Assembly: GCA_026874595.1 (NCBI GenBank)
Contig: CM049314.1
Coordinates: 52,437,812-52,501,811, forward strand
DNA length: 64,000 nt
Reading direction: 5' to 3'
DNA from: Sipunculus nudus
Taxonomy: Eukaryota > Annelida > Sipuncula > Golfingiida > Sipunculidae
The notes beneath the pieces are model-generated. The model was given only the letters and a program-made list of their open reading frames with translations. It was not told where the DNA came from and ran no database searches. Of this stretch, positions 1-11,353 are shown one piece after another (the first letter of the stretch is position 1; every line of letters begins with the position of its first letter). Made by a program: the position numbers and the translations under genes.

Positions 1-104
1 GGAGGGGAGTAAATTAATATGCACATGCGCTCAGGCAGATCGTACAGGTGTGCAATTGTCCTCTCGCATGTCACTTTGAAGTTGGTGTAGGCAGTGGCCA
101 CACA

Positions 105-345
105 ATTTTTTTTTTAAGCTTGCTTTGCTAGCAAAGTGGTTGGTACTCCAGATTTGTGCGCCACCATTATAGGTTTGAATCCCAGACTGGCCCAGAATTT
201 TCCCCTGAAAAATTTGTCTTCGTAACAAATGGGGGCTTGTCCAACTTGATGGTAAGCTTTGTCTTGTGATATGGATGCAAGTGTGGATCAGGGACTTTAT
301 GCTTTGCCTTGTGATATGGACATAAGTGTGGATCAGGGACTTTTC
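105..345 (+). repeat. tRNA-derived SINE (putative)
   Basis: An A-box-like TAGCAAAGTGG at 129-139 and a B-box-like GGTTTGAATCC at 172-182 are spaced 43 bp apart, as in a tRNA-type RNA polymerase III promoter. The part after the B box contains two imperfect copies of a roughly 55-bp segment (GGATCAGGGACTTT at about 286 and 330). The ends are not defined and no tail is obvious. A chance tRNA-like match is possible. Confidence 0.5.
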
Positions 346-755
346 ATTTATTTCTGGAACCCTGCCCTGTGAAGAACCCACAACTCAAACCATGCATATA
401 GTTATGACAACTTAGTCCAAAATACCTTTAGTTTTATTTCACTAATATGTGGCTCAAAATTGAGACCATCCCTGAATTAAGAGTTACGGGCACTTTCCCT
501 GGCCCCAGTGCTGATCCAGTCAAGCAAATGTCACCCAAAATACTGAAAAATATTTGTCCAACATCAGTGGCCTTGCCAAGTGTCACTATACAGAGGGCAA
601 CAATACCTATTGATTCACTAGCTCCTCTGAAAGACTGGACATCAAGGGTGAAAAAGGCAGTAAATAGCCCTCTTGTTGTGATCATTATAACATTAAGCAA
701 GTAACATGCACAGTATCAATAGTTATAGAATATACATTATTATAATGTATTGGAA
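346..755. other. unassigned sequence
   Basis: Short open frames occur on both strands around 434-704, but they overlap each other and show no recognisable domain. I see no repeat or gene signature here. Confidence 0.5.
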
Positions 756-2045
756 GTGTAAACGTGATCTAGATGTAGTAGTGTTAATGTGATCTAAGTG
801 TGTGGTAGTGTTAAGGTGATCTAGATTTGTGGAAGTGTTAATGTGATCTAGATGTGTGGTAGTGTTAATGTGATTTAGATGTGGTAGTGTTAATGAGATT
901 TAGATTTGTGGTAGTGTTAACCCGATTTTGATTTGTGGTAGTGTTAACATGATTTAGATGTGTGGTAGTGTTAATGTGATCTAGATTTGTGGTAGTGTTA
1001 ACGTGATTTAGATATGTGGTAGTGTTAATGTGATTTAGATGTGTGGTAGTGTTAATGTGGTCTAGATTTGTGGTAGTGTTAATGTGATTTAGATTTGTGG
1101 TAGTGTTAATGTGATCTAGATGTGGTAGTGTTAATGTGATTTAGATTTGTGGTAGTGTTAACCTGATTTTGATTTGTGGTAGTGTTAACGTGATTTAGAT
1201 TTGTGGTAGTGTTAATGTGATCTAGATGTGTGGTATGGTTAATGTGATTTAGATGTGGTAGTGTTAATGTGATTAAGATTTGTGGTAGTGTTAACCTGAT
1301 TTTGATTTGTGGTAGTGTTAACGTGATTTAGATATGTGGTAGTGTTAATGTGATCTAGATGTGTGGTAGTGTTAATGTGATCTAGATTTGTGGTAGTGTT
1401 AATGTGATTTAGATGTGTGGTAGTGTTAATGTGATTTAGATGTGTGGTAGTGTTAATGTGATTTAGATTTGTGGTAGTGTTAACGTGATTAAGATTTGTG
1501 GTAGTGTTAACCTGATTTTGATTTGTGGTAGTGTTAACGTGATTTAGATATGTGGTAGTGTTAATGTGATCTAGATGTGTGGTAGTGTTAATGTGATCTA
1601 GATTTGTGGTAGTGTTAATGTGATTTAGATGTGTGGTAGTGTTAATGTGATCTAGATGTGTGGTAGTGTTAATGTGATCTAGATTTGTGGTAGTGTTAAT
1701 GTGATTTAGATGTGTGGTAGTGTTAATGTGATTTAGATGTGTGGTAGTGTTAATGTGATTTAGATTTGTGGTAGTGTTAACGTGATTTAGATATGTGGTA
1801 GTGTTAATGTGATCTAGATGTGTGGCAGTATTAATGTGATTTAGATATGTGGTAGTGTTAATGTGATCTAGATGTGTGGTAGTGTTAATGTGATCTAGAT
1901 TTGTGGTAGTGTTAATGTGATTTAGATGTGGTAGTGTTAATGTGATTTAGATTTGTGGTAGTGTTAACCTAATTTAGATATGTGGTAGTGTTAATGTGAT
2001 TTAGATTTGTGTTAGTGTTAATGTGATCTAGATGTGTTGTAGAGT
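756..2045. repeat. 26-bp minisatellite, about 50 copies
   Basis: Tandem copies of a 26-bp unit containing GTGGTAGTGTTAATGTGAT followed by YTAGATNTG. A recurring variant reads AACCTGATTTTGAT, and some copies are 2 bp shorter. The variants recur in the same order in blocks (for example around 1150-1340 and 1490-1560), suggesting block duplication. The array ends about 50 bp from the GPALPP1 exon 3 donor, inside the next intron. Confidence 0.95.
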
Positions 2046-2099
2046 AATGTGATCATTTGATTAGGTACAACAGTGATGATGACAGAGTTAATGACTAAC

Positions 2100-2192
2100 A
2101 TTGTACTGAGCAACCTCCTTCCCCAGCTTGGCATCCCTCTCTGAGCGGTGAGTTTTTTCATCATCATATTTCCTCTTTTGTTTGCCACCTCC
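2100..2192 (-). CDS. GPALPP1: GPALPP1 homologue, third coding exon
   Basis: Thirty-one codons beginning GGGKQKRKYDDEK and ending with ERDAKLGKEVAQYN. The second half matches the family block (G/E)RDKRLAEQVSSYN, so I take this as the next exon although it lies about 8 kb away. Acceptor TTCAG ends at 2193 and donor GTTAGT starts at 2099; both sides are phase 0, as the previous exon requires. The exon is an island between DIRS remnants on one side and a 26-bp minisatellite starting about 50 bp past the donor on the other. The remaining C-terminal part was not found in bases 1-2099 and must lie outside the window. Confidence 0.8.
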
Positions 2193-2700
2193 CTGAAGTT
2201 ATAAAAGATCAGCATTACCATGGTCAAAGGTGGCAGCACTGCTTCATTTACCTTTACCTTCGATAAATGGTTTCGGTAGTCGAAGTCTTGTTCCAGAAAT
2301 TGTGCTTAACTGTCGACCTCTGTTTTTTTCAGACATGGTCAAATATTTGGTCATCACTAGGGTAACCACTGACACTACTTCCTGTGTTAGCTTTGCAACC
2401 CAGGCACTTATTCATTGGGAGTGACCCAGGAAGCTCAAAAAAGCCCACAGCCAATCAGGGAAGGGAGAATGATGTATGCAGTAATGAAACAAGATGTCCA
2501 GTACTGAAACTTATTTTCAGAGGAAAAGGTTAATTTCATTATGTGGACTCTTTTTTTCCTGAAATGCATTGTGCTCACAACATCAGACTTGTGTAAACGG
2601 GTGGGAATTACTGATTGGACGGAGAATAAAGAGAAGAGCCCAAGAGAACTCAACCGGCAGCAACACCATCTGCAGCAGAGAGGGCACTTAGCTGCGGAGC
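2193..2700. other. intron sequence between GPALPP1 exon 3 and DIRS remnant
   Basis: No supported gene. It may include the flank or terminal region of the DIRS-like element that follows, but I could not delimit repeats. Confidence 0.4.
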
Positions 2701-4565
2701 CAGATCACGCAGATAAAATGAGCCAAAGGTATTGGAAGATTTCCAGGTGCCCTGCTCCAAATGATCCGTACGGACACCCCAAAGCGACTGTAAGAAACAT
2801 CACTATAGCCCTGACATCATGGGCCTTAACCCGAAGATACACCACTTGCACTGGAGCAGCATGGCGATGGGCCTCAGTGAATACATCTTTTACCCAACAG
2901 GAAATAGTGATTGGATTAATCTCAAGGGCAGAAGCCTCAAATGTGAGACGGGTGGTTTGGATAAACAGACAAGAGGAGGTGCCCTGTAAGGGAGCAGAAG
3001 AGTGGAGGTAGTAAGGAAAAGCCTGAACCGGACAATTAACCACACCAAAAATTGTGCTGGCCAATGGAAAGTGGCTAGCCTCCATGACACATTGGTTTTT
3101 CCGAAAAAATCCTTGTGCAGGTTGGAAAACCACGGACGAACTGTCAGAGGCAATAACTGTGTGAGCAAGATCCACCAAAAGCACACTACATTCCTCTGAC
3201 AATCTTGCCTGACAGAGGTGACAGATGATAGTACAAGAAGTCAACACTGGGTCTCGGACTGTTGGAATTAACCCTTACAAAGCACATCCGGCCAATCAGG
3301 AAGGAACCGAGGCCAGTCTACTTGCAGGTCTATGACGAGTGGTCCCCAGAGAGCCCAAATGGTACTTGCATTCCATATTAGGTGGACAGAGTGGGACTGT
3401 GCCAGATGTTGTAGGACACGAGGAACAAGTTTTGTCAGAGGAAACACATACAGATACTGGTGATCCAAAATAAGATCAAATGTGTCTTGGGGGACGGAGC
3501 AAGAGAAATGAACCATGGAAGTTGATGGTTCTCTGACGAAGTGAAAAGGTCAATCTTGGGAAACCCCAAAGTCTGGAAGAGCTCCTGCGCAAGTCGCAGC
3601 TGCAACTGCCATTCTGTTACTATGGGGCACTTTCGTCAGGAGAGAGCATCCACTAATGTGTTGTGAACCATTGCTATGTGACATGCCAAAAAGTGTTCTG
3701 AAGGTCGTGACAAAGACAGAGGAGCAACAGCATCTCGTTGAGGACAGATCATGACCACGTGCTGCCCTGGCGGTTGATATAAGAGATCAACATTGAATTG
3801 TCGCAATGAACAAAGATCATGTGACCCCGCTGGGACTCGCTCCAGGCCAAAATTGCCAGCCTGTGTCTCTAACAGTTTGATGTGGAGATGGGACTAGGGG
3901 CTGACCACCACCAGAGAGAGGGAACATACCACAAAGTGCCCCCCAATGTGACAGGGCGCATCTGTAAATATCCCCACAGGGGTGACCTGAACAAAGGACA
4001 CACCTGATTAAAGAAAGGGACAGAACACCAAGGACATGAGATGTGAGCTGTAGTCAGTTGTGACAATAGGTGGAGGCAATAGTGCAGAAAAAGCATTTGC
4101 ACTGGTCAGTCAAAGTAGCATGCACCAGTAAGGGACGAAACTGGCAGCCCAGTTGAAGTTGCCGTGAATCTCTGAGGCTCTGCTGGTTGACAGAAGATGA
4201 AGTCGAAGGGAGTGAGATGAAGTAGAGATGATTTTGAACGCTGATTCCCAAGGTAGATGAAATCTCCCCTTGGCTAGGTCTAAAAGGACCCCCAAGTATA
4301 GGACAGATTGACTGGGAATTAATTGGGATTTCTTCGATGACAGAAATCCAATCGTTGAGGTAAGGAATTACCAAAATTCCCATCGATCAGAGATGGGAGG
4401 CAACCTATTTGACTTAATGAATAAAAATCCATGGGGCCAGGCTAATGCCGTAAGGCAGAGCTCAATACTGATAGGCTAACCGGAGGAATGGCCTGCTGGC
4501 TGGATTAACAGGACATGAAAATAAACTTCCTGCAACAATGTCATCAATAGGTCAAACCATACTGA
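2700..4565 (-). pseudogene. DIRS-like tyrosine-recombinase retrotransposon remnant
   Basis: Read on the minus strand from 4565 downwards. First come reverse transcriptase pieces: a YFHV motif near 4515, an LTALA(W)P block near 4450, and YLNDW at about 4360, which corresponds to the YLDDW catalytic box of DIRS elements with Asp changed to Asn. An RNase H-like region follows (LVDALS near 3640; TLGFPKIDLF near 3580; YLYVFPLTKLVPRVLQ near 3450; LPDWPDVLCKG near 3270). A tyrosine-recombinase C-terminus lies at 3070-2705, with CPVQAFPYYL, then LRVKAHDVRAI, the HxxR box of the catalytic set. Frameshifts and stops separate the pieces, so it is inactive. The terminal repeats of the element were not identified. 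It lies in intron 2 of GPALPP1, same strand as the gene. Confidence 0.72.
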
Positions 4566-4863
4566 ACAAAACACCTACTTAAGGCACTGCATGAATTGTG
4601 GATCCGCAGAAGACATTTGGCCCTACAGGGATAGTGAAGGAGGATGGCTGAGCAGTGACTGCTCCTGGAGAAAGGCTGAGAGACAGGGAGTCAGCTGATA
4701 CTGGAGCAGTCATGGGAAACAGAGGATGACTCTGATAATTTAGGTGTTTCTTCTCCTTTCTGTTTGGTATGTAACAATGTATTAACCCCCCCCGGCTCCG
4801 GCTGCAAGAGGTACCCAATTTGACTAGACTTATAATACAAATCATATTTTTGTTGATTATATA
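4566..4863. other. unassigned intron sequence
   Basis: Between the DIRS remnant and the MITE. It may hold the 5' part of the DIRS element, but no motif is clear. Confidence 0.4.
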
Positions 4864-5288
4864 CTGTGGTTGGCTTCATATTCGCGAGGCTGAAATTTCG
4901 CGATATTTCAATTTTTAATGTTTCGCGAGGGTTTTATTTTCGCGATCTTACCAGAACCCAAATATTTGGTAAAGCCATACCTATGTGTGTTATAAAATGA
5001 GAATAAGTCATGAGTTTGTGATATTTTTCTCATATAACGATGGCCCCAACACAAAGCACAGGTAGTTTAGTTCAAATTAAGGGGAACGTTTTCCCTATAC
5101 CTGCATGGATGTAACTTATTATAACAATTCTCATTGTTCTAATCTATTCCCATACAAATACTGGCTACATTAAATAAGAAGGACGTACTACATTGGCCAA
5201 TTATTCCCGAGGGTTTCATTTTCACGATTATTTCCCATTCGCGAATATTGCGAAATTAAAACCCTCGCGAACAAAAAGGCAACCACAG
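4864..5288. mobile_element. TTCGCGA-rich MITE with TA target duplication
   Basis: The 425-bp segment starts CTGTGGTTGGC and ends with the inverse GGCAACCACAG, flanked by TA on both sides. The inverted ends continue with repeated TTCGCGA and AATTTCGCGA blocks. A TA duplication fits the Tc1/mariner superfamily. No coding capacity. Confidence 0.7.
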
Positions 5289-5339
5289 TATATACTCTCA
5301 AGTGGCAATGAAGGGGGTATTAAAAGGTGTGAAAAGAAG

Positions 5340-7080
5340 AACAGAATGTGGCGCCACTTGTCTTCCACAGAAGACACAGCTATCAAAGCTCTTCGGTCAA
5401 TTTGATATTTGGACCAATCCATGCATCCCTTATTGAGATATTTAAGAATTTTTGTGATTTTCACCAAATACAGAAATATTCAAGGTCAAGGCCACTCTCA
5501 TAGGAAAGGTCATGACCCCAATTTAACTAGAATATGGGTAGTCAACAAATGACTACGTGTATTTGCAACATCACAGAGGCATGGGTAAAGTAATCAATAG
5601 AATGTTCCTGACATGACACGACTCCAAATTTGTGGTACCAGTGATACCAATGACACTCCTCATATTGGTGAAATTTTCACAAATACAGATCTACAGATGG
5701 ATACCCCATGCACCAACTCACTACTGAGAAAAAGTGCATCAATGAATTCCATAAAAAAAGAACAGCAGGTGGCGCCACCTGTCTGGTCAACAACAAAGCT
5801 ATCCAAGGCCTATAAACATGCCAAAATTTCAGCCTGATACATCAATCCACCCTCAGATATGAGCGATTTTTACCCAAAGCAAATAGATGGATGGACACCA
5901 CCCATAGACAACTGTAGATGGCGCCACCAGTCTTGAATACAAGATGGAGGTATCCGATAGCTATGGACATGCACAATTTCAGGCCAATACGGCAAATCAC
6001 TTATGAGAAAAGGGCACTATTTATTCTATAAAGAAGGCAAGGTAGGGGGTGCCACCTGACTGGTCTACCAGAAAACTCTCCAAGACATATGTACATGCTA
6101 AATTTCAGACCACTACATTGAGAGATGAGCAATTTTCACCTAAATCAAATGTATGGATGGACGTCATAGAAAACAACTGCAGATGGTGCCACCAGTCTTG
6201 AATATGAGATGGAGGTATCAGAGATCTATGGACATGCACAATTTCAGGACAATACTGCAAATTATCTCTCATTCAAGGGCATGTATTTATTCTATGAAAA
6301 TGGTAAGGTAGGTAGCACCACCTGTCTTGTTGACAAGAAAACTCTCCAAGATGGATGTACATGCCAAATTTCAGACCAATACATTGTACAACTCCTGAGA
6401 TGTGAGCAATTTTCACCAGAAGCAAACATACAGATGGATGCCACACAAAAACAATAGCAGATGGCGCCACCTGTCTGGTCCAGAAAAAGGTATCCAAGGC
6501 AGATAAACATCGATCCACTCCTCAGATATGAGCTATTTTTATCCAAAGCAAATAGATGGATGGACACCACCCAAAGACAACTGCAGATGGCGCCACCAGT
6601 CTTGAATACACGATTGATGTATCCAAGATCAATGGACATGCACAATTTCAGCCCAATCTGTCCATTAGTTTTTTACTTATAATGCTCACAGTACTGTTAA
6701 GTGGTAATGATGGAGTATTAAACAGCGCAAAATCAAGAAAAAGACAAGGGGTGCCACCTGTCTTCCACAGAAAACAACACTATCCAAGATCTTCTGTCAA
6801 TTTGAATTTTTGACCAATCCATGCATCACTTACTAAGATATTTAGGATTTTGTGTGATTGTCACCATATATGGCAATATTCAAGGTCAAGGCCACTCTCA
6901 TGGTAAAGTTCATCACCCCAATTTAATTATATATCATTCCATAACCCATATCTATGTATATGCATAATATGAAAGACATCTGTCCATTAGTTTTGACTTA
7001 TAATGCTCAGAGTACTGTCAATTGGCAATGATGAGGGAATTAAAAGGCATGAAAACAAAATAGGTGGCTCCACCAGTTTC
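5340..7080. repeat. dimeric tandem repeat with GGTGGCGCCACC motif
   Basis: A module centred on (G)GTGGCGCCACCNGTCTNG recurs at about 5349, 5770, 5918, 6047, 6188, 6313, 6463, 6588, 6750 and 7063. The inner copies alternate between spacings of about 125-130 and 140-150 bp, so the true unit is a dimer of about 275 bp. One half reads '(A)CCTGTCTGGTC' and the other 'ACCAGTCTTGAATA'. The same module occurs inside the hairpin-ended elements at 12126 and 37345. Confidence 0.8.
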
Positions 7081-7730
7081 TGGTTATGAGAAGACTGTCC
7101 AAGATCTTCGGTCAACTTGATTTTAGATCAATCCATGCAAGATTTCTTGAGAAATTTAAAGAATATGCGTGATTTTCCCCTTAAATGGACCTATTCTAGG
7201 TCAAGGTCACTCTCCTAGAAAAGGATATGACCCAATTTTAAATAGACTTTGTCCTCTCACCCATATCTATGCACATGTCAATTTTCGTAAAGATCTGCGA
7301 AATGTTTTTCCAAGTTATCTAGCCTGAAAGAAATCTCTTCGGTGGCGGCACGACTGTGCCTAATCCATTGAATCCCGACTTTGTCTGGGAATACAATAAA
7401 TGAAGGAATTACAAGTAACAACCATGCCAGATACTCACCAAGAGGCCTGGCATAGGTCTAACAAAGACAGAAAGCCATGTGCATCCGCACAGGGGTAAGG
7501 CGTGAATAAGAGACTGTTGCGTGGCTGACACAGGAGGTAGCATCAGCGGTTGCCCTGGTGAGACCAAATTTTTTACCATGGCTGAGAAAACCAGAGGTTA
7601 AAGGTTAAGCACAATGCATACAACAACCAAGAATATAAATCAAATCAATGCAAGCTACAAGATCAATTCACATATACAGCTCACCCTTGCTTATTTAAGA
7701 AGTTCTACCACTATATAATCAGATATCTAA
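7081..7730. other. degenerate repeat and unassigned sequence
   Basis: The first 200 bp still resemble the preceding array (CAAGGTCA...CTCCTAG motif). From about 7330 I recognise nothing. Confidence 0.4.
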
Positions 7731-9800
7731 CAAGTGGCCCATAGGCCATGATGCTCAGCTGAATTTGACTGGAAGCTCATTTCTTTTATTAATGTTACAT
7801 ATCCTCTGTGAGAATAGCCTATGGTTAATGTGACTATGTTGTAAAATGGAGAGAAAATAAAAATTTCAGGATTCAAAGGAGACTTGTCAAGGACCCCCTT
7901 GAATTTCACAATAGAAAATCAAAAGAAAATGGATACAATTTGTACCCTGTCTGTCTGGGTGCTCAAAATCAAGTTTCTTGTCTATAACTCGCAAAATATA
8001 GGTCACCATGACCTAATTTCAGGTTTTCAAAGAGATTTGGCAAGGACCTACCTGAATTTTATGTTAGAGGAGTCATGGGGTAATGGATACAATCTGTGCA
8101 CTGTCTGACTGCTCAAAATCATGCTTCTTGTCAGTAGTTTGCAGAATATAGGTCTCCATGACCTTATTTTAAAATTCAGAGGAGATTTGCCAAGGACCTA
8201 GGCCTACTGCATACAATTTGTACTAATCTGACATTAATGGTGCTCAAATCATGTTTTTGGCATGTAATGTGCAGGTTTCCAGTGGGAAATTGCCAAGATT
8301 TCCTTGGATGTTGTGTTAGAAGATTTTATGGCTCAAGGATACCATGTGTGCCCTCTCTAACTGTATTTGACATACATGTATTATAAAAATTAAGTTACCA
8401 AATTTCAGGATTCAAAGGAGACTTGCCCACGACCTCCCTGGACTTACAATAGAAGGTTCCAAGGAAAATAGAAATAATTTGTACCTTGTTCATCTTGGTG
8501 CTTCATATTTTTGGCTCATAGCTCACAGAGTCACCATGATCTAATTTCACGTTTCCAAGGAGAATTGCCCAGAACCTCCCTGGATGTTGCATTAGAAGAT
8601 TCTGGGCCTAACAGATACAACTTGTGCCCTATTTGACTATCTGGTTGCTCAAAATCATGTTTTCAGGCCATAGAACACAGAATATAGGCCACCATGACCT
8701 AATTTCAGATTTCAAAAGAGATCTGCCTATAACCTCCCTGGATGCTGCTTCAGAAGATTCTAGGCCTAATGCATACAGTTTATGCCAATCTGACATTCAG
8801 GGTGCTCATATGACATCTTTTTTCCTGTAGGTTGCAGAATATAGGTCACAGTAACCTAATTTCATGTTTCCAAGAACATTTGCCTGGGACCTCCCAGAAT
8901 GTTATGTTAAAAGATTCTTTGCCTAAAGGATACAAATTGTGCCCCTTCTGCCTGGGTGCTCAAAATCATTTTTTTGGCCCATAGCCTAGGTCGTAAAATA
9001 AGGTCACTAAAACCTCATTTCAGATTTCCAAGGAGATTTGCCAAGAACCTCCCAGGATATTGTGTGAGAAGCTTCTTGCATTAACAGATATAATTTGTGC
9101 CCATTTGACAATTATGGTGCTCATGTATCTTTTTCCAATAGGAGGCCGAATATAGGTCACCATGATATAATTTCAGATTTCCAAAGACATTTACCCAGAT
9201 TGTCACTGAATATTATGTTAGAGGATTCTAGGCCTACTGGATACAATTTGTGCCCTGTCTAACTTTCTTTGTGCTCAAAATTATGTTTTTGGCCTGTAGT
9301 TCTCAAAATATAGGTCACCATGACATAATTTCGGTTTTCCATTTAGAATTTTTCAGTTTAGAACCTCCCTAGATGTTGCTTTAGAAGATTCTTGGCCTAA
9401 TGTATACATTTTGTGCCCATCTGACACTCAGGGTGCTCATGTATCTTTTTCTATAGGTCGCAGAATATAGGTCAAGGTGACTTAATTTCATGTTTCCAAG
9501 GACATTTGCCAAGGACGTCCAGAATGTAACATTAGAAGATTCTCAGCCAAATGAAAACAATTTTTGCCCCATATGACTTTCTAGCTCAAAATCATGTTTT
9601 CGGCCGATAGGTTGCAAAATATAGGTCACCATGACATAATTTCAGGTTTGGAAGGAGAATTGCCTCCCTAGATGTCCAGTTAGAAGTTTCTAGGTCTAAC
9701 GGTTACAATTTGTGCCCTGTTAACTTATGTGCGGGCAGTCAACCCGATGGACAAAGGGTGATTGCTATTGTTCAGATGACTTCCAGTCAGCTGAGCTAAA
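7731..9800 (-). mobile_element. hairpin-ended (Helentron/HINE-like) element, 155-bp tandem core
   Basis: On the minus strand the element starts at TTTAGCTCAGCTGACT (right edge, about 9800) and ends with the hairpin TGGCCTATGGGCCA followed by CTTG (left edge, 7731). The core is about 12 diverged tandem units of 150-160 bp. Each contains 'ATAGGTCACCATGACCTAATTTCAG', then 'GAAGATTCTAGGCCTAA', then a CAATTTGTGCCC block; starts are near 7997, 8148, 8683, 8842, 9001, 9150, 9308, 9465 and 9621. It lies in GPALPP1 intron 2. No Rep or helicase coding sequence is present, so it is non-autonomous. Confidence 0.65.
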
Positions 9801-10209
9801 TACTGATCAGAACTAGGTGATTTGTCATCCAAAATTACCAAGGGCAATGTCTGTGTTACAAGACAACATTTATAATCACAAAACCAAAAATACTGAAATG
9901 ATATCTGACAACCAACAAAAGGCAAAACAAAAACAAGGAAACATAACATTAAGAAAATTCTCAACTCTGGACCTCAATTATGACTGCATCACACAGTCAT
10001 CATCAGCAGATTGGTGTGGTTGACATCCACAATGAACAGAAATCCAACTAACATAAATTTACCAAGAAACATTATATTTTGTTTTTGTTCCACTGCCTGA
10101 TTCTGTCTCCTACATGACACCTCTCAGTATCACTAATAATTACAAAGTACATTAATCTGCCCATCTGAATACATGCCATGATCAGGATAAGTCACTTATA
10201 TTACCATAC
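9801..10209. other. intron sequence downstream of GPALPP1 exon 2
   Basis: No gene or repeat recognised; only short open frames without domains. Confidence 0.5.
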
Positions 10210-10371
10210 CTGTTCTTGTTTTTCTCGTTGTGCCGGTGTCTCCGTCCAGCCTGAGCTATCGATCTGGGTTGCACCATGCCCGAGTTTCCTTGCTGTTAAA
10301 CCAAGGTTCATAGTCCTGTTGCTAGGAGCCTCGGTCATCCATGTTTCCCTCTGTGCCGGCCTGTCTTCCTC
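10210..10371 (-). CDS. GPALPP1: GPALPP1 homologue, second coding exon
   Basis: Fifty-four codons, phase 0 at both ends. The acceptor is the AAG at 10374-10372 and the donor GTATGG starts at 10209. The translation contains RETWMTEAP, then LGLTARKL, then SGWTETPAQREK. These match the order of the family's central region: a WMTE motif, an LG(L/P) block and a W-T-(D/E)-TP block followed by a basic stretch. The phase fits the preceding exon exactly, so intron 1 is about 2.0 kb and holds a MITE and a hairpin-ended repeat. Everything up to the stop at 10201 is intron read-through. No internal stop or frameshift is seen. Confidence 0.87.
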
Positions 10372-10445
10372 CTTAAATACAGTCCTCACAAAACATAAAG
10401 AACATCTGACAAGTCTTCCAGGTATACTGCTTTCCGTCTCCTTCC

Positions 10446-10953
10446 TTAAAGGGACATAAACAGGAGCAATAATATGCCTATTCTTTCAAACTATCAGTTC
10501 AGTTTTGCTTTATACAAAAGTTTCCCAGCAAAACCATCCCAGCACAGTCTCAATAAATTACATATGGCTGTTTAACACTTAGTTATGGCTCTGCTTGTAA
10601 GTAAACACAGTCCATGTGTGTCTGTTTACCATAACAAAGCTGTGTGAATGCAGGTCCGATTGTGAGCCACAACACGCAGAGTTTCAGCCAGCAGTAACAT
10701 GTATTACATTTTTGGGGGGGCCAAGTCAGTGAGGGCATCTCCTGATTGACATGTGCTATGCCTCCACAATGCAAATGGCCCAACCAGCTGTGTTTATGTT
10801 GATCACGCCCAGTCCACTGTTTTTAACACTTGTTTACAAGAGTAAGCAAATGGTTTCAAGGCAATGTTTTGGGAGTTACCAATATATTTTAAAGGGAAGA
10901 AGCTATTTTTTGTGTTAATTCAACATGCTTTATAGCTGATTGGGCCCCTTTGA
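10446..10953. mobile_element. MITE-like repeat with TTAAAGGG ends, copy 1
   Basis: The left edge reads TTAAAGGGACATAA and the right edge, read inversely, TTCAAAGGGGCCCAATCA. An inverse, diverged copy of the whole segment lies at about 28010-28533. Both contain CTTTATACAAAAGTTTC near one end and a TGTTAAAACAGTGGACTGG block near the other (one read inversely). TTAA-type ends would fit Kolobok or piggyBac-like elements. It sits in GPALPP1 intron 1, about 75 bp from the exon 2 acceptor. Confidence 0.6.
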
Positions 10954-11353
10954 ATAAGAGGTCATGACCCCTTTTTATAAGGTTAGGGCTCGCATCCATA
11001 TCTTTCCACATTCTAAGTCTAATTGATCAAATATTTTATCTTGCTCACAAGAATTCTCCGTTGAAGTGTCAATGAAAGAAGTGCCATAGTGGGACCCAGG
11101 TAATGGTGCTGAAACCTGCCTAGCCTTACCTCCATGGGGTACAGTATTGGCTTTGTATGTACTTACCACAAACATTCACTAAGGTAATTCAATGAAGCTT
11201 TCATTATGTTTATTATATGCATCTCAAAGGGTTATTCTTTACTTCAGCAAATTCATCCAGTCACTCATATTATTTATAAATTCAAATACAGTTTACTTTG
11301 TCAAAATGCAAAAGTACCTTAGGGTAAGTTTTCAGTTTTAATTAATCTAAATA

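Noticed and set aside
756-2045. Regular 26-bp repeats as a possible CRISPR array
   Set aside because: No unique spacers between units and the context is animal DNA; it is a minisatellite.
2018-2239. 73-codon minus-strand frame over the GPALPP1 exon 3 region
   Set aside because: Different reading frame from the exon; the exon frame carries the family motif and matching splice sites.
2541-3011. 156-codon plus-strand frame
   Set aside because: Antisense to the tyrosine recombinase region of the DIRS remnant.
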